A stretch of DNA of 64,000 nt from Alloascoidea africana (GCA_030581615.1 JAKTTT010000033.1:124001-188000); one strand, 5' to 3'; positions 39,789-51,643 are shown, numbered from the stretch's first letter. Numbers and translations are program-made. Notes: generated by a model from the sequence alone, not told the origin.

Positions 39789-42700
39789 ATGACAGAGATC
39801 AAGAATGACACCCCTCAGCTAGACCAAAAAGAGTCATACTCTGTTTTTGAGTACAATGAAACTCCAGAAAACAAATCATGGGCTTCCGCGCTTCCTGTGA
39901 AACAGGGCCTTTATGATCCCGAATACGAAAAAGACGCCTGTGGTGTCGGTTTTGCCTGTCAAATCAAGGGTAAAGTTTCCCATAAAATTGTCTCAGATGC
40001 CAGATATCTTCTGTGCAACATGACACACCGAGGCGCCGTTGGTTCAGATGCCCGAGACGGCGATGGTGCCGGTGTCATGACCTCTATTCCTCACCGTTTT
40101 ATGAAAAAAGAGTTTGAGCGAGACTTTGGCTTTACTCTGCCGCCTCTGGGTCAATACGCTGTTGGAAACCTGTTTTTCAAGAACAATGAGGACTCAATGA
40201 ACGAATCCCAGCAAACTTTTGAAGAGATCGCAAAGAGCTTGCACCTAAGAGTTTTGGGTTGGCGGCAAGTTCCCTGTGATTCCTCGATTCTCGGCCCGGC
40301 GGCTCTCTCGAGAGAACCCACAATTTTACAACCCGTTGTTGTGCTTGAGGAAGCCTACGGTAAGGGAACCACTCCGGAACCCGTTGATGAAAAACACTTT
40401 GAATCCCATTTTGAAAAGCATTTTGAAAGACAGTTGTACATTCTGCGTAAGCAATCCACCCACGCAATTGGTCTCTCAAATTGGTTCTACATTTGCTCTT
40501 TGTCCAATAAAAATATCGTCTACAAGGGCCAGCTGGTTCCAGCCCAGGTTTACAACTACTACTTTGACCTTAACAATGTGGACTACGAAGCCCATTTTGC
40601 CCTAGTGCATTCCCGATTCTCCACAAACACCTTCCCATCCTGGGACAGAGCCCAGCCTCTGAGATGGGCTGCACACAATGGTGAAATCAACACTCTGCGC
40701 GGCAACAAAAATTGGATGCGTGCTAGGGAAGGTGTCATGTCCTCTGAACTGTTTGGCCCCGAGATGGAAAAATTGTATCCCATCATTGAGGAAGGTGGCT
40801 CCGATTCCGCCGCTTTTGACAATGTTCTTGAACTTCTTGTAATTAACGGCGTTCTTTCACTTCCTGAAGCCGTAATGCTGTTGGTCCCTGAAGCATGGCA
40901 AAACAATCCCAATATGGATTCGAAAAAACGTGCTTTTTATGAATGGGCTGCCTGTTTGATGGAACCTTGGGATGGCCCTGCCCTATTCACATTTGCAGAT
41001 GGACGTTACTGTGGTGCAAACCTGGACAGAAACGGTCTACGCCCTTGCCGATTTTACGTCACAGACGATGACAGAATGATTTGCGGGTCTGAAGTCGGCG
41101 TAATCCACATTGAACCCGAAAAAATTATCAAAAAGGGCCGCCTTCAACCGGGGAGAATGTTGTTGGTCGACACAAAGGAAGGTCGCATTGTAGACGATAG
41201 GGAATTGAAACAAAACGTTGCAAACAGATTTGATTTCAAATCATGGAGTGTAGGAAACTTGATCACAATGGATGATTTGTTCAAGAGATTGAGTACCAGA
41301 GGCCATTCCAAAGAATCTTTCCTCCCGACTATTACCACAGAAAGTGTTCAAACAGATCCACGACTGGCTGCCTTTGGATACTCTTTCGAGCAATTGCTTT
41401 TGCTTCTTGCTCCAATGGCATCCGATGGTAAAGAAGCCCTTGGTTCTATGGGCAATGATGGCCCATTGGCATGTCTAGCCGATCAGCCCCGTCTCATCTA
41501 TGATTACTTTAGACAGCTTTTTGCCCAAGTCACAAACCCACCTATTGACCCCATTAGAGAATCCATTGTCATGTCCCTTGAGTGTTACATTGGTCCTCAG
41601 GGAAATCTTCTCGAAATGAAGGCAACCCAATGCAACAGACTGCTACTGCCTTCTCCAGTGTTATCCATGCAAGAATTCAACGCTCTTAAGCACATTTCAA
41701 TTGTTTACCCCAAATGGACAACCGTTACAATTGACATCACTTTCCCCAAATCGGATGGCCTAGAAGGTTATAGCACGGCTGTTAGACGCATATGCAACGA
41801 AGCAAGTAAGGCTATCAGTGACCACCGCCAGATCATCATCTTGTCTGACAGAGCAACAAGCGCAGACAGAGTCCCCGTTTCTGCCCTCATTGCATGTGGT
41901 GCTGTTCATCATCATCTTGTGAACAGAAAGCAAAGATCAAGAGTTGCTTTGGTCGTGGAGACTGCCGAGGCCAAAGAAGTCCATCATATTTGTGTTTTGG
42001 TGGGCTATGGAGCAGACGCTGTGAATCCCTATCTTGCATTAGAAACTCTAATCCAGATGAATCGTGAAGGTTTGATCAAAAAGCCTTTGAACGATGATCA
42101 GATTGTGGATAATTACAAACATGCTGTTGACGGTGGTATACTAAAAGTCATGTCCAAGATGGGAATTTCCACTTTGGCTTCTTACAAAGGAGCCCAGATT
42201 TTCGAGGCCTTGGGTATTGATAACACCGTTATTGATGAGTGCTTTACCGGCACAGCCTCCAGAATCAAGGGAATCACTTTTGAATATATTGCCCAGGATG
42301 CCTTTAGTATGCATGAACGTGGATTCCCAAGCAGAGAAACAATCAAACCTATTGGCTTGCCAGAAACCGGTGAGTACCATTGGAGGGATGGCGGTGATAC
42401 ACATATCAACGACCCAACTGCAATTGCGAATATCCAAGATGCGGTTCGTAATAAGAATGAAAAGGCTTATGATGCCTACGCGGAAAAGGAATACGAAGCT
42501 ATTAAAAACTGTACGCTACGAGGATTGTTGGATTTTGATTATGAAGACTCCAAACCGGTTCCTATCGACCAGGTTGAACCATGGACCGAAATTGTTCGAA
42601 GATTTGTTACAGGCGCCATGTCTTACGGTTCCATTTCCATGGAGGCCCATTCTACACTGGCTGTTGCCATGAACAGACTGGGCGGTAAATCAAACACTGG

Positions 42701-45700
42701 CGAAGGTGGTGAGGATCCTGAGCGCTCTTTTGTCGATGAGAATGGCGACACCATGAGATCCGCTATCAAACAGGTTGCTTCTGGTAGATTTGGCGTGACC
42801 TCTTACTACCTGTCCGATGCAGATGAGTTGCAAATCAAGATGGCTCAAGGTGCCAAACCTGGTGAAGGTGGTGAACTTCCAGGTCATAAAGTATCCAAGG
42901 CTATTGCAAAGACTAGACATTCAACCCCAGGTGTTGGTTTGATTTCTCCACCTCCACATCACGATATTTACTCAATTGAGGATTTGAAACAGCTGATTTA
43001 CGACCTCAAATGCTCAAACCCAAGAGCCAGGGTATCCGTCAAATTGGTATCTGAAGTTGGCGTTGGTATCATTGCTTCTGGTGTCGCAAAGGCCAAAGCG
43101 GACCACATTTTGATTTCTGGTCATGACGGTGGCACTGGTGCTTCCCGATGGACTGGTATCAAATATGCTGGTTTGCCCTGGGAATTGGGTCTTGCAGAGA
43201 CCCATCAGACTTTGGTCATAAACGATTTGAGAGGAAGAGTTGTTGTTCAGACAGATGGACAGATCCGAACAGGAAGAGACATTGCTATAGCATGTTTGCT
43301 AGGCGCCGAAGAATGGGGGTTTGCAACCACTCCCCTGATTGCGATGGGATGTATATACACCCGTAAATGCCATCTCAACTCGTGTCCTGTAGGAGTTGCT
43401 ACTCAGGATCCCGAACTGCGGCGGAAATTTGCAGGAACCCCAGAGCATGTCATCAATTTCTTTTACTACATTGCCAATGAATTGCGACAAATCATGGCGA
43501 AACTCGGTTTCCGAACAATAAACGAAATGGTTGGCCGGGCTGAAAAGCTCAAAGTTCGGGAAGATATGAAAAACACCAAAAACTCAAACATCGATTTGAC
43601 TCCAATCTTGACACCCGCACACCAGATTAGACCCGGAGTTGCCACGAGAAATATCAGAAAGCAAGATCATCGTCTCCATGTAAGATTGGATAACAAGTTG
43701 ATTGATGAATCTGAAATAACTTTGGAGAAGGGACTCCCAGCCACAATTGAGGCACAAATCATCAATACTGACCGCGCACTTGGTTCAACATTGTCCTATC
43801 GTGTTTCGAAAAAATTTGGTGAAAAAGGTTTGCCTCATGATACCGTTCATGTGAATATTACTGGATCAGCTGGTCAATCCTTTGGCGCTTACCTTGCACC
43901 AGGAATCACTTTGGAGTTGGAAGGAGACGCAAATGATTATGTTGGTAAGGGTTTGTCTGGTGGTCGCCTTATCGTCTACCCTCCCAAAACCTCCGTGTTC
44001 AAAGCTGAAGAGAATATTATCATCGGTAACACTTGTTTGTACGGTGCCACTTCTGGTTCTAGTTTCTTCCGTGGCATTGCCGCTGAGCGTTTTGCCGTGC
44101 GAAATTCAGGCGCCACAGCTGTGGTTGAAGGCTGTGGAGATCACGGATGCGAGTACATGACAGGAGGTCGTGTAGTTATTCTGGGATCAACCGGTAGAAA
44201 CTTTGCAGCTGGTATGTCTGGTGGAATTGCCTATGTGTTGGACATTGGACAGGAGTTTGTCGACAATGTGAACTCGGAAATGGTTGAGTTGAGTTCGATT
44301 ACCGATCCAGAGGAAATTGCGTTTGTGAGGGGACTTATTGAAGACCACAGACATTACACCCAATCCGAGGTTGCGGACAGAATCCTTAACGATTTCAACC
44401 GTATCTTGCCCTTGTTTGTGAAAGTACTCCCAACCGATTACAAGAAAGTTTTGGATGCTGAAAAGGCAAGATTGGAGGCTGCAAGGAAACAGGAACTGAC
44501 AAACTTTATCCATCAGTTTAAGAGTGACCCTGATGCAGACATTACAAATGGAGAAGTTTTTGGCCGAAGAACGCCAACTGCCAGAATACACAAACACGAA
44601 CCCAAAGTACAGGATTTGGAAGATGCAATTTTGGAGGTTAAGGCAGAGCAAAGGAAATCCAAGATTTTGAAACTTGACAAGACTAGAGGCTTCATGAAGT
44701 ACAAGCGAAGAGCCGAGAAATACAGACCTGCAAAATCTCGTACAAAAGATTGGGCCGAACTGTCTACTCGTTTGACGAAAGAAGATTTGAAGTTCCAGTC
44801 TGCAAGATGCATGGATTGTGGTGTTCCCTTTTGTACATCCGAAACTGGATGTCCCATTTCTAACGTTATTCCTAAATGGAATGAACTGGTTTTCAACAAC
44901 CGCTGGTATGATGCTTTACAAAGACTTCTCATGACGAATAACTTCCCTGAATTTACTGGACGTATTTGCCCTGCTCCATGCGAAGGCGCTTGCGTTTTGG
45001 GAATCAATGAGGATCCTGTTGGAATCAAGAGTATCGAAGCTGCCATTATTGACCACGGTTGGGAACAGGGCTGGATCAAGCCAAATCCCCCAAAGACAAG
45101 AACCGGCAAGACAATTGCTATTGTGGGATCCGGACCTGCTGGTCTCGCATGCGCTGATCAACTCAACCGCGCTGGACATACTGTTACTGTGTATGAGAGA
45201 GCAGACCGAGTTGGCGGTTTGCTGATGTATGGCATTCCAAACATGAAGCTGGACAAGCGACTTGTTGATCGTCGTGTTGATCTGTTAAGAGCCGAGGGGA
45301 TTGATTTCATCTGTGGAGTCACCGTCGGAGAGGACATTACAGTGGAGACTTTGAGAGCTGAGAATGATGCTGTTATTTTGGCAGTTGGGTCCACGATTCC
45401 CCGAGATTTGAGGATTCCAAACAGAGATCTGAACAACATCATGTATGCAATGCAACTTTTGAAAGCAAACACTGCTGCGCTTTTGGATGGTAACCTGGAC
45501 GAAATTAGAAAGACTCTGGAAGGTAAACATGTTATTGTTATTGGTGGTGGTGACACTGGTAACGACTGTCTGGGAACAGCTGTTAGACATGGCGCCAAGT
45601 CTGTTGCGAACTTTGAACTTTTGCCCAAACCAACTGCCAAAAGAGGCCGAGACAACCCTTGGCCTCAATGGCCTAGAATCTTCAGAGTTGACTATGGTCA

Positions 45701-46205
45701 TACAGAAGTTCAGGCTCACTATGGCAAAGACCCTCGTGAGTACTGCATCTTGTCCAAGGAATTTGTGGATGATGGTGAAGGAAACGTTAAAGGAATCAAA
45801 ACTGTTCGTGTAGAATGGAAGAAATCTTCAAGTGGAGTTTGGCAGATGGCCGAGATTCCTGGTTCCGACGAGTTTTTCCCAGCTGATGTGGTCTTACTCT
45901 CGATGGGATTTATAGGACCTGAAGCACAAAACCTGGAAGCGCCTAGAAACGGCAGGGGAACTGTTGAAACCTTGGACAAGAACTCTTACCGGGTTGAAGA
46001 AGAGGCGAATCTGTTTGCTGCAGGCGATTGTAGACGGGGCCAATCTCTAGTTGTTTGGGGTATTCAAGAAGGCCGACAATGTGCTAGAGAGGTTGATGAG
46101 TTCCTTACTGGAAGCAGCAGACTACCAGGGGACGGAAGCATTGAGCACAGAAACTACAAAATGCTGGACGAGTTGGCTCAACGCTCCTCTGCAAGACAGG
46201 CATGA
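39789..46205 (+). CDS. GLT1: NADH-dependent glutamate synthase (GOGAT)
   Basis: A single-exon protein of 2138 residues, close to S. cerevisiae Glt1 (2145). It makes two glutamate from glutamine and 2-oxoglutarate using NADH. In order: a propeptide of 50 residues before the amidotransferase nucleophile Cys51 (EKDACGVGFAC), the class II glutaminase domain, a central domain, and the FMN/synthase domain with GDGAKPGEGGELPGHKV-like and HDGGTGAS motifs. Then come the 3Fe-4S cysteines (CIYTRKCHLNSCPVG from about 1188), the beta-helix domain, and the fused beta-subunit with 4Fe-4S cysteine clusters (CMDCGVPFC; CPAPCEGACV). FAD (IVGSGPAGLACAD, about 1778) and NADH (VIGGGDTGNDC, about 1919) folds complete it. 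I start at 39789 (MTEIKNDTP) because it matches family starts; an earlier in-frame ATG (39690) lies within the possible leader intron. Confidence 0.97.
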   Translation: MTEIKNDTPQLDQKESYSVFEYNETPENKSWASALPVKQGLYDPEYEKDACGVGFACQIKGKVSHKIVSDARYLLCNMTHRGAVGSDARDGDGAGVMTSIPHRFMKKEFERDFGFTLPPLGQYAVGNLFFKNNEDSMNESQQTFEEIAKSLHLRVLGWRQVPCDSSILGPAALSREPTILQPVVVLEEAYGKGTTPEPVDEKHFESHFEKHFERQLYILRKQSTHAIGLSNWFYICSLSNKNIVYKGQLVPAQVYNYYFDLNNVDYEAHFALVHSRFSTNTFPSWDRAQPLRWAAHNGEINTLRGNKNWMRAREGVMSSELFGPEMEKLYPIIEEGGSDSAAFDNVLELLVINGVLSLPEAVMLLVPEAWQNNPNMDSKKRAFYEWAACLMEPWDGPALFTFADGRYCGANLDRNGLRPCRFYVTDDDRMICGSEVGVIHIEPEKIIKKGRLQPGRMLLVDTKEGRIVDDRELKQNVANRFDFKSWSVGNLITMDDLFKRLSTRGHSKESFLPTITTESVQTDPRLAAFGYSFEQLLLLLAPMASDGKEALGSMGNDGPLACLADQPRLIYDYFRQLFAQVTNPPIDPIRESIVMSLECYIGPQGNLLEMKATQCNRLLLPSPVLSMQEFNALKHISIVYPKWTTVTIDITFPKSDGLEGYSTAVRRICNEASKAISDHRQIIILSDRATSADRVPVSALIACGAVHHHLVNRKQRSRVALVVETAEAKEVHHICVLVGYGADAVNPYLALETLIQMNREGLIKKPLNDDQIVDNYKHAVDGGILKVMSKMGISTLASYKGAQIFEALGIDNTVIDECFTGTASRIKGITFEYIAQDAFSMHERGFPSRETIKPIGLPETGEYHWRDGGDTHINDPTAIANIQDAVRNKNEKAYDAYAEKEYEAIKNCTLRGLLDFDYEDSKPVPIDQVEPWTEIVRRFVTGAMSYGSISMEAHSTLAVAMNRLGGKSNTGEGGEDPERSFVDENGDTMRSAIKQVASGRFGVTSYYLSDADELQIKMAQGAKPGEGGELPGHKVSKAIAKTRHSTPGVGLISPPPHHDIYSIEDLKQLIYDLKCSNPRARVSVKLVSEVGVGIIASGVAKAKADHILISGHDGGTGASRWTGIKYAGLPWELGLAETHQTLVINDLRGRVVVQTDGQIRTGRDIAIACLLGAEEWGFATTPLIAMGCIYTRKCHLNSCPVGVATQDPELRRKFAGTPEHVINFFYYIANELRQIMAKLGFRTINEMVGRAEKLKVREDMKNTKNSNIDLTPILTPAHQIRPGVATRNIRKQDHRLHVRLDNKLIDESEITLEKGLPATIEAQIINTDRALGSTLSYRVSKKFGEKGLPHDTVHVNITGSAGQSFGAYLAPGITLELEGDANDYVGKGLSGGRLIVYPPKTSVFKAEENIIIGNTCLYGATSGSSFFRGIAAERFAVRNSGATAVVEGCGDHGCEYMTGGRVVILGSTGRNFAAGMSGGIAYVLDIGQEFVDNVNSEMVELSSITDPEEIAFVRGLIEDHRHYTQSEVADRILNDFNRILPLFVKVLPTDYKKVLDAEKARLEAARKQELTNFIHQFKSDPDADITNGEVFGRRTPTARIHKHEPKVQDLEDAILEVKAEQRKSKILKLDKTRGFMKYKRRAEKYRPAKSRTKDWAELSTRLTKEDLKFQSARCMDCGVPFCTSETGCPISNVIPKWNELVFNNRWYDALQRLLMTNNFPEFTGRICPAPCEGACVLGINEDPVGIKSIEAAIIDHGWEQGWIKPNPPKTRTGKTIAIVGSGPAGLACADQLNRAGHTVTVYERADRVGGLLMYGIPNMKLDKRLVDRRVDLLRAEGIDFICGVTVGEDITVETLRAENDAVILAVGSTIPRDLRIPNRDLNNIMYAMQLLKANTAALLDGNLDEIRKTLEGKHVIVIGGGDTGNDCLGTAVRHGAKSVANFELLPKPTAKRGRDNPWPQWPRIFRVDYGHTEVQAHYGKDPREYCILSKEFVDDGEGNVKGIKTVRVEWKKSSSGVWQMAEIPGSDEFFPADVVLLSMGFIGPEAQNLEAPRNGRGTVETLDKNSYRVEEEANLFAAGDCRRGQSLVVWGIQEGRQCAREVDEFLTGSSRLPGDGSIEHRNYKMLDELAQRSSARQA

Positions 46206-46456
46206 ACGGTTTGAGCTTTATGAGATTTTGCATACTAAAAAGAACATACAAATAAAACATAAGGGATTTTTAGTTATTTTCAGATTCTAGGACGTTTGTT
46301 TGATTACAGTTACAATAGGTATTGATAGCCATCAATGGATTATAAGTCATTAGACCTTTTTGTTGATTTCTAACATATATCTTCTTTTTTTTTTCTTGGC
46401 TTTAGTCCTTTTTCTATTTACATATTTAGCATGCTCCAATTCGCAATCATTAAATG

Positions 46457-47397
46457 TTAACGTTGTTTTTTGTCATCTGAATTTGTCTTTTTTCCCCATA
46501 GATCAGCTACCCGTTCTCCAACGGTATGAAACCCGTGATTATGGAAAAGGACCCCACCGTTGGAAGATTTCCGGTGCTCGACTGCAAGCACCCTAGCGAC
46601 CCATATTTCATGATCATGGACTCGAAATGTTTTGAATGTTTCACAGTAAATGACGTTCGCGGCCTGTATCACTGTAGGGAAAAGGAATCCCTCTTTGTTG
46701 TTTACTATAGGTGTTGCAATCCGTGGTAACTGTGTCAAGTCCGAAATACTTTCATCCGTTATACTCCTCAAGGACCTATAAATGAAATCATCCCCATTGT
46801 CGAAAGGCGAGGTTTCAAGACTCATAGCGCTATTACGGGGCATGACTGCCCTGGCAAAAGTTCTCAATATCTCTATGCTTTCCTTTGACGGGGACAGCAG
46901 GTTTAGGGCGAAATATCCGCGGCTAGATATAGCATCACTCGTTCGGGATGGCACTTGGAGGTTGAATTGGACCAAAGGCTCTGGGTTTACACTGAGAGAG
47001 CTGACCGATGATAAAGTCATACCCTTTGCATCCTGTCCCGTTGCATCAGTTAAAGTCGTTAAAATCATGGCTATTTGGGGCTCATTAGTTGAGTGACGGT
47101 TCAAAAAGCTAACCTCTTCAAGCTGGAAACCCCAGCAATATATCCCATACCTTGATGAGAACTGCCACTCATTGCCTGTCTGAATTGTGCAGCCAGAGTA
47201 TTGTCTCGCCGAACACCAGACTCCAATGGTGCATCTGGTTTAGGCCTTGTCTGTTGGTGATGCATCGAAGAGGTGTGGAAACAGAAAAGCCTGGCACGCT
47301 GCGGGCTTGAAAGCAGACCAGGAGCCCTTCCCAACGTTCCCAGGGACCTCAGAGTTCTCTCGCGCATCCCGCTCTTGAATATTATAGCAGGAGTCAT
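46457..47397 (-). CDS. flavin reductase-like FMN-binding protein, one intron, likely mitochondrial
   Basis: Exons 47397-47151 and 47070-46457 are joined over an 80-base intron (donor GTATGG, branch CAACTAAT, acceptor AATAG) to give 286 residues. The joined segment reads FRQAMSGSSHQ then AMILTTLTD, the usual start of the flavin reductase-like split-barrel domain (FRxAM...V..TT). The domain continues with GMTLSSVSSLSVNPEPLVQFNLQ and SRTSDAISSRGYFALNLLS, which build the FMN site. The N terminus (MTPAIIFKSGMRERTLRSLG, then RAPGLLSSPQRARLF) is Arg-rich and looks like a mitochondrial presequence. Such proteins use FMN as cofactor or bind it; a specific substrate is unknown. Another possible acceptor (ATGAG) keeps the ORF ATG but breaks the frame with exon 1. 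Confidence 0.8.
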
Positions 47398-47556
47398 GGG
47401 AAAAGCTGGAGTGGAATATTGGCAACTATCAGTCCCCGATCTGCTTTTCCGAGGGTTGGGTGTCTGGGTGTTGTGACATCTGAAGAAAGTGGTCTCTTAG
47501 TGTGTGTGTATGGGACAAAAAAAGAAGGGCACGAGCAGAGAGTTGAAGGACTAAAG

Positions 47557-48634
47557 ATGAGAGGAGTGTCGCCGCCGATGTTGAAGATGGCAAAGGAGAT
47601 TTCCAAGGGCCGAGTATACAGGTGCGAAGCGCTGAACAGCGGTAGGACAAAAGGAGTAGGCAAGAAGTACAAGCCTTCCGAGCCGTCGTTCCCTGTTCCA
47701 GAAATCGTCAAACGGTATCACAAGTGGGATCCGATTCGGCATCCAGTCGTGGTCTCGGAGGAGGAGTATCAGGCTCTAGGAGACAAGAGACTAGAGACGA
47801 ATCTGTACGGTATGGCTGTTTACTGGGGGTTTCTACTGTTTGAGGAGAGTACTGATGAACTGATGATTTTTAGCCCAGGTACTAAGCTCCATGCCGCGGA
47901 AAGACCGTTCCTGCCAAGCCGTTTTACCACGGTCTCTCATGGTCAAGTTTAATTTGTTTGCCGAGCCCGAGGCCAAGCCCGAGCCCGAGCCTGGGTCTGA
48001 GAACCAGAAGCGGGAGAGAGAGACACTTTGGGTGCTTCCAGTGGTGAAGGATCTGGGGTTCAAGCCTAGGGGCTCTGCAACATACAGCGTGGGGAAGAAG
48101 ATTGCATTTGACGAGTTCCACGGCCCCCAAAAGAGCAGCCGGCTGGCCTGCTACGTGCCCATGTCGATGCAACGGAGCGTAGTGCACAGGTTCTCCGAGT
48201 ACGTGAAATGGCGAGACGATGTACCCGAGCTGGTCGAGCGGTGGCTCTGCGAAGAGCTGGAGCGCGAGATGCTGAGTGTGAAGCTAGCGTGTGGGCGGGA
48301 CAGGGACTTCTTCCCACTCGCGCTCAAGCCCAACGGGCTCGAGCCCAACGGCTTCGAGGACTCTGTGCCGGCCGGCGACGAGGGCGTCGTGTGCTCGTTT
48401 GCCCCGTCCACGGACACCGTGTCTCTTGCTCGCGTGGGCCGGCGACAGCTGGTGGTTTTCCACCTCGCGGGCATCCTCGCGGACCATCAGGGCCTGCTCC
48501 AGCGGGCGCAGCGCACTTTCGGCGCACACGGCGGTGACGCATCTGGCGGCGCACTTTTCGTCCGCCAGAACGCAAATACGCGCGGGCTTGTGCGCGGGCT
48601 GGACGCGCTTACGCGATTCCTTAGCTCAGCATAA
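47557..48634 (+). CDS. uncharacterised protein, one intron, possibly mitochondrial
   Basis: Exon 1 (47557-47809) and exon 2 (47874-48634) are joined over a 64-base intron (donor GTATGG, acceptor TTTTTAG, likely branch AACTGAT) to give 337 residues. Exon 1 encodes a basic start (MRGVSPPMLKMAKEISKGRV) and a conserved-looking block VKRYHKWDPIRHPVVVSEEEY. The join gives LETNLYAQVLSSMPRKDRSCQAVLPRSLMVKF, reading like one motif (LYA..L.S..R.......LPR.L...F) and supporting the intron. Exon 2 has tandem Glu-Pro/Ala (47971-47995) and is strongly GC-rich. I do not recognise the family with certainty; the motif reminds me of fungal mitochondrial translation or respiratory-growth proteins, which is inference only. 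Starts at 47581 and 47590 are alternatives. Confidence 0.65.
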
Positions 48635-48827
48635 CATTGCGCTGGGTTGACCCGCCAAGACCCCTTTTTTTTAAACATGTTTTGATCCTTCCCACTGCTG
48701 CTGTTTATCCCCATCTTCCAGTTCGAGTTCTGGTTCTGGCTCTGGCACTCGTTCTTTTTATTAAAGCCCTGCTCGCTGCTCGTATTTGCACCCCATATCT
48801 CCCGGCAAGGCAAGGCAAGGCAAGGAC

Positions 48828-50644
48828 ATGGAAAAGAGTCCCGTCCACGCAACCAGTGCCAGCAGCGACTCTTTATACCACCACAGTTCCAACATCCAGG
48901 ACAACAATGATAAAGTCATGATGAGAAAAAAGCCTAACCATTCCAGATGGGAAAGCCATATGGACGATAAGCTCATCGACCTGCTATCTCAATTGGCCAC
49001 CACAGACCTCTATTACAAGCGAGATGGAGAGTTTTCGGCAAGCTCTTGGAGACAGATTCTGGAGGAGCTAAGCGAGTCCTTCCCCGAGTCCAGTGAAAAG
49101 TTTACAAAGCAAAAAGTGCTCCAGCACTTTAAAATTGTGTGTTTGTATAAAAATGCGTGTTTGCAAATCTTGTCTCTTCCCGCCTACTAACCACAAGACT
49201 GTAATTCCAGCTAATGGGCTATCACCGGGTATGGAGCGACATTCGGAAAAAGGCAACCACCTTCATGTGGAGCTCTCAGAACTGCTGTTTTGAGCTGGAC
49301 GAGCGAAATATCGATCAATTTCTCAACGGAGGTGGTCCCGATGGCTACATAGTGAATGGCTTTTCGGCAAAGAAGAAGGACTGGTTAAAGAAGCTCTTCA
49401 TTCCTGGCCATTTCCGGTATCTTGACAAGATTGACCAGCACCTGTATCTCAAAGATCTCCCCCACCAGCGCTTTCTGATAGCCTCTTCCCCTACTCGTGC
49501 AACCCCTTCCTCATCTCTGGCCGCTGCTGGAGGCGTTATCTCGAGCCCAACGCCTATATCGACACCGGCCGCGACCTCTTCGCGGTACGAAGGCTCTACT
49601 GGGCTCTCACCCAATACAGTTGACCAACATCCTCAACCTCAACCTCAACCACAACCACAATCACAACCACCGCGACAGCAGCAGCAACAGCAGCAACAGC
49701 AGCAACAGCAGTCTGAAAATCACCAGCAGTCGGTTATGCTTCTGCCACCTCGGAATCCAGAACAGCCAGAGACTGATATCGATCCAACGGCAACAGCTTC
49801 TTTTGCCCTGACGCATGCTACAAGCTCTTTTTCTTCTTTGGGAATGGGTGCTTCATTGCCTCCCCAGCCAGCTTCTCAGCAGCCGGCCCCGGCGAGCTCT
49901 TCTCCGAATGGTGCCCAGTCCAGCTTCCCAGCGCCTGCCACTAAACGACCCTATTCTCCCAGAGCTGCCGATACGCATATAATAAAGAAACGGCCGACAA
50001 GAGCTTCACATGTTTCATCGCTAGACTTGACCCCAACAACCCCCCAAAAACCATTCTCCGCCGTGTCGCCAACAAGCGCAGGCGCCATGATAGATCCAGG
50101 ATACAATTTGAATTACAGGGCTTTTGGTGATGCGGGGAGAGTGCTAACAGAGTTTCTACTAAGGAAGCAGATCTCAAATGAAGAGTTTACACGTGTATCA
50201 GATAGGATTAAGGACGATCCATTTTTGATCAACATTTTGGATCACAATGGATTGGACTCTGCAATGAAGTTAAGGTTTATAAAAGAGTACATTTTGAATT
50301 ATTCCATGGAGACAACGGGACCAACAATTCCTGCAATTACACGGACAATTGCATCTGCTACTCCTACTACTTCTGCGGCGGCTACTTCTACTGTTACTAC
50401 TGATACTGTGGCCAATGCACTGGACGCCTCAGTGGATGGTGAGGAGGAAAACTTGGATATTTCCAAGAATCTTGAAGGAAACGAAGAACATGATAACGAA
50501 ACCAATGCAGATGTCGAGGACAACCGTAATCGCAATGGCAATCGCAATGGCAATGGCAATGGCAATAATGGGGACGTGAGCTCAACAGTGAGTAACGATG
50601 CTGACCATTCAGGAAATGAATCAAGCGTGGTACTTGCAGTATAA
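48828..50644 (+). CDS. Myb/SANT-like DNA-binding domain protein with polyglutamine, one intron
   Basis: Exon 1 (48828-49136) and exon 2 (49211-50644) are joined over a 74-base intron (donor GTGTGT, branch CTACTAAC, acceptor CCAG) to give 580 residues. Residues about 36-130 form a Myb/SANT-like domain of the Myb_DNA-bind_3 type: WESHMDDKLIDLLSQL, SWRQILEELSESF, FTKQKVLQHFKI, LMGYHRVWSDIRK, with the spaced tryptophans. This domain type often comes from transposon-associated proteins domesticated as nuclear factors, but no transposase remains here. A Gln-rich block (residues about 255-280), Pro/Ser/Thr-rich linkers and an Asn-rich acidic tail with a GGCAAT/CGCAAT-encoded Asn-Gly repeat follow. 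A second globular segment (FGDAGRVLTEFLLRKQISNE and following) may be a dimerisation helix set. Target unknown. Confidence 0.8.
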
Positions 50645-51609
50645 CTGAACAGAACAGAACAGTTTATGATTCAATTCAAATCGCCACTTGCAGTTACGAG
50701 AAGAAGGAATCAACACTTTTACACATGCAAGATCAAGCGAAGGGACATCTTTGGAATTCGGAATCCGAATAGAAAAGAAGGGAAAAAAAAAACCAAAAAA
50801 AAAAGAAAGAAGGAATAAGGTTGACTCTACCTCGTTCATCTAAATATAACTTCAAAAATATCTTACTTTCAAAGTGCGTTCCCAAACACCAGTCCTGTCC
50901 CAGACCGAAAAGAATAATAATATTAATAAAAAAAAGAAAACAAAAAAAAAACTAATGAATAGTAGCTAATGATTATTATGAAATGTATGCGATATTTGCC
51001 TTTCTTTTTTTGCTCTGTTTTTTTACATTTTTTTTTTCAATCATCAAGAACCTTTCAAAAGCAGAGACTTCTTTTTGTCTCTATGTTTGTAGGTCTTTTT
51101 TTTATTATTATTATTTATTTCCCTTTTTTGTTGAGTTTTTGTGTCACTTTTATTTTACTTGCATCTATCCATTAAATAAAAAAGCTTGCTTGCTTGGTTT
51201 GTTTGTTTGTTTGTGTTTTTTCCCCCCTATTCGTCGTTATTCTTGTTGTCCTCCGATACGACAGTTTTGGTTATAAAAATGTTTTTTTTCATGTTGGTAT
51301 AGCCCTATAGTATTCGACCGGTACAAGTTACAGTATTTGGATGACTGTTTACTCAATCAATCGATTAATCCACCAACCATCTAATCAAATAAAATGGCAT
51401 AAAAAGGAAAAACTGCTTGTATCATTGGTCCCATAGATTCTGTTCATACCTAAGCGTTTTCTCAATACTTTAGTTTTACCTGTTACAGTGTGGTTCAGTT
51501 CCCCCACTCGATTCTGGCACATTCTTCTATACCTACAGATTTCACCCCACGCAACACTTTCCTCATCTTTCGCATATTTGTAAAAAGACACAACCTTCTC
51601 ATTTGTATT

Positions 51610-51643
<34 letters not shown>

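Noticed and set aside
51385-51591. Minus-strand frame in the convergent spacer
   Set aside because: Looks weakly protein-like (GKTKVLRKRLGMNRIYG) but no family, promoter or conserved motif was recognised.
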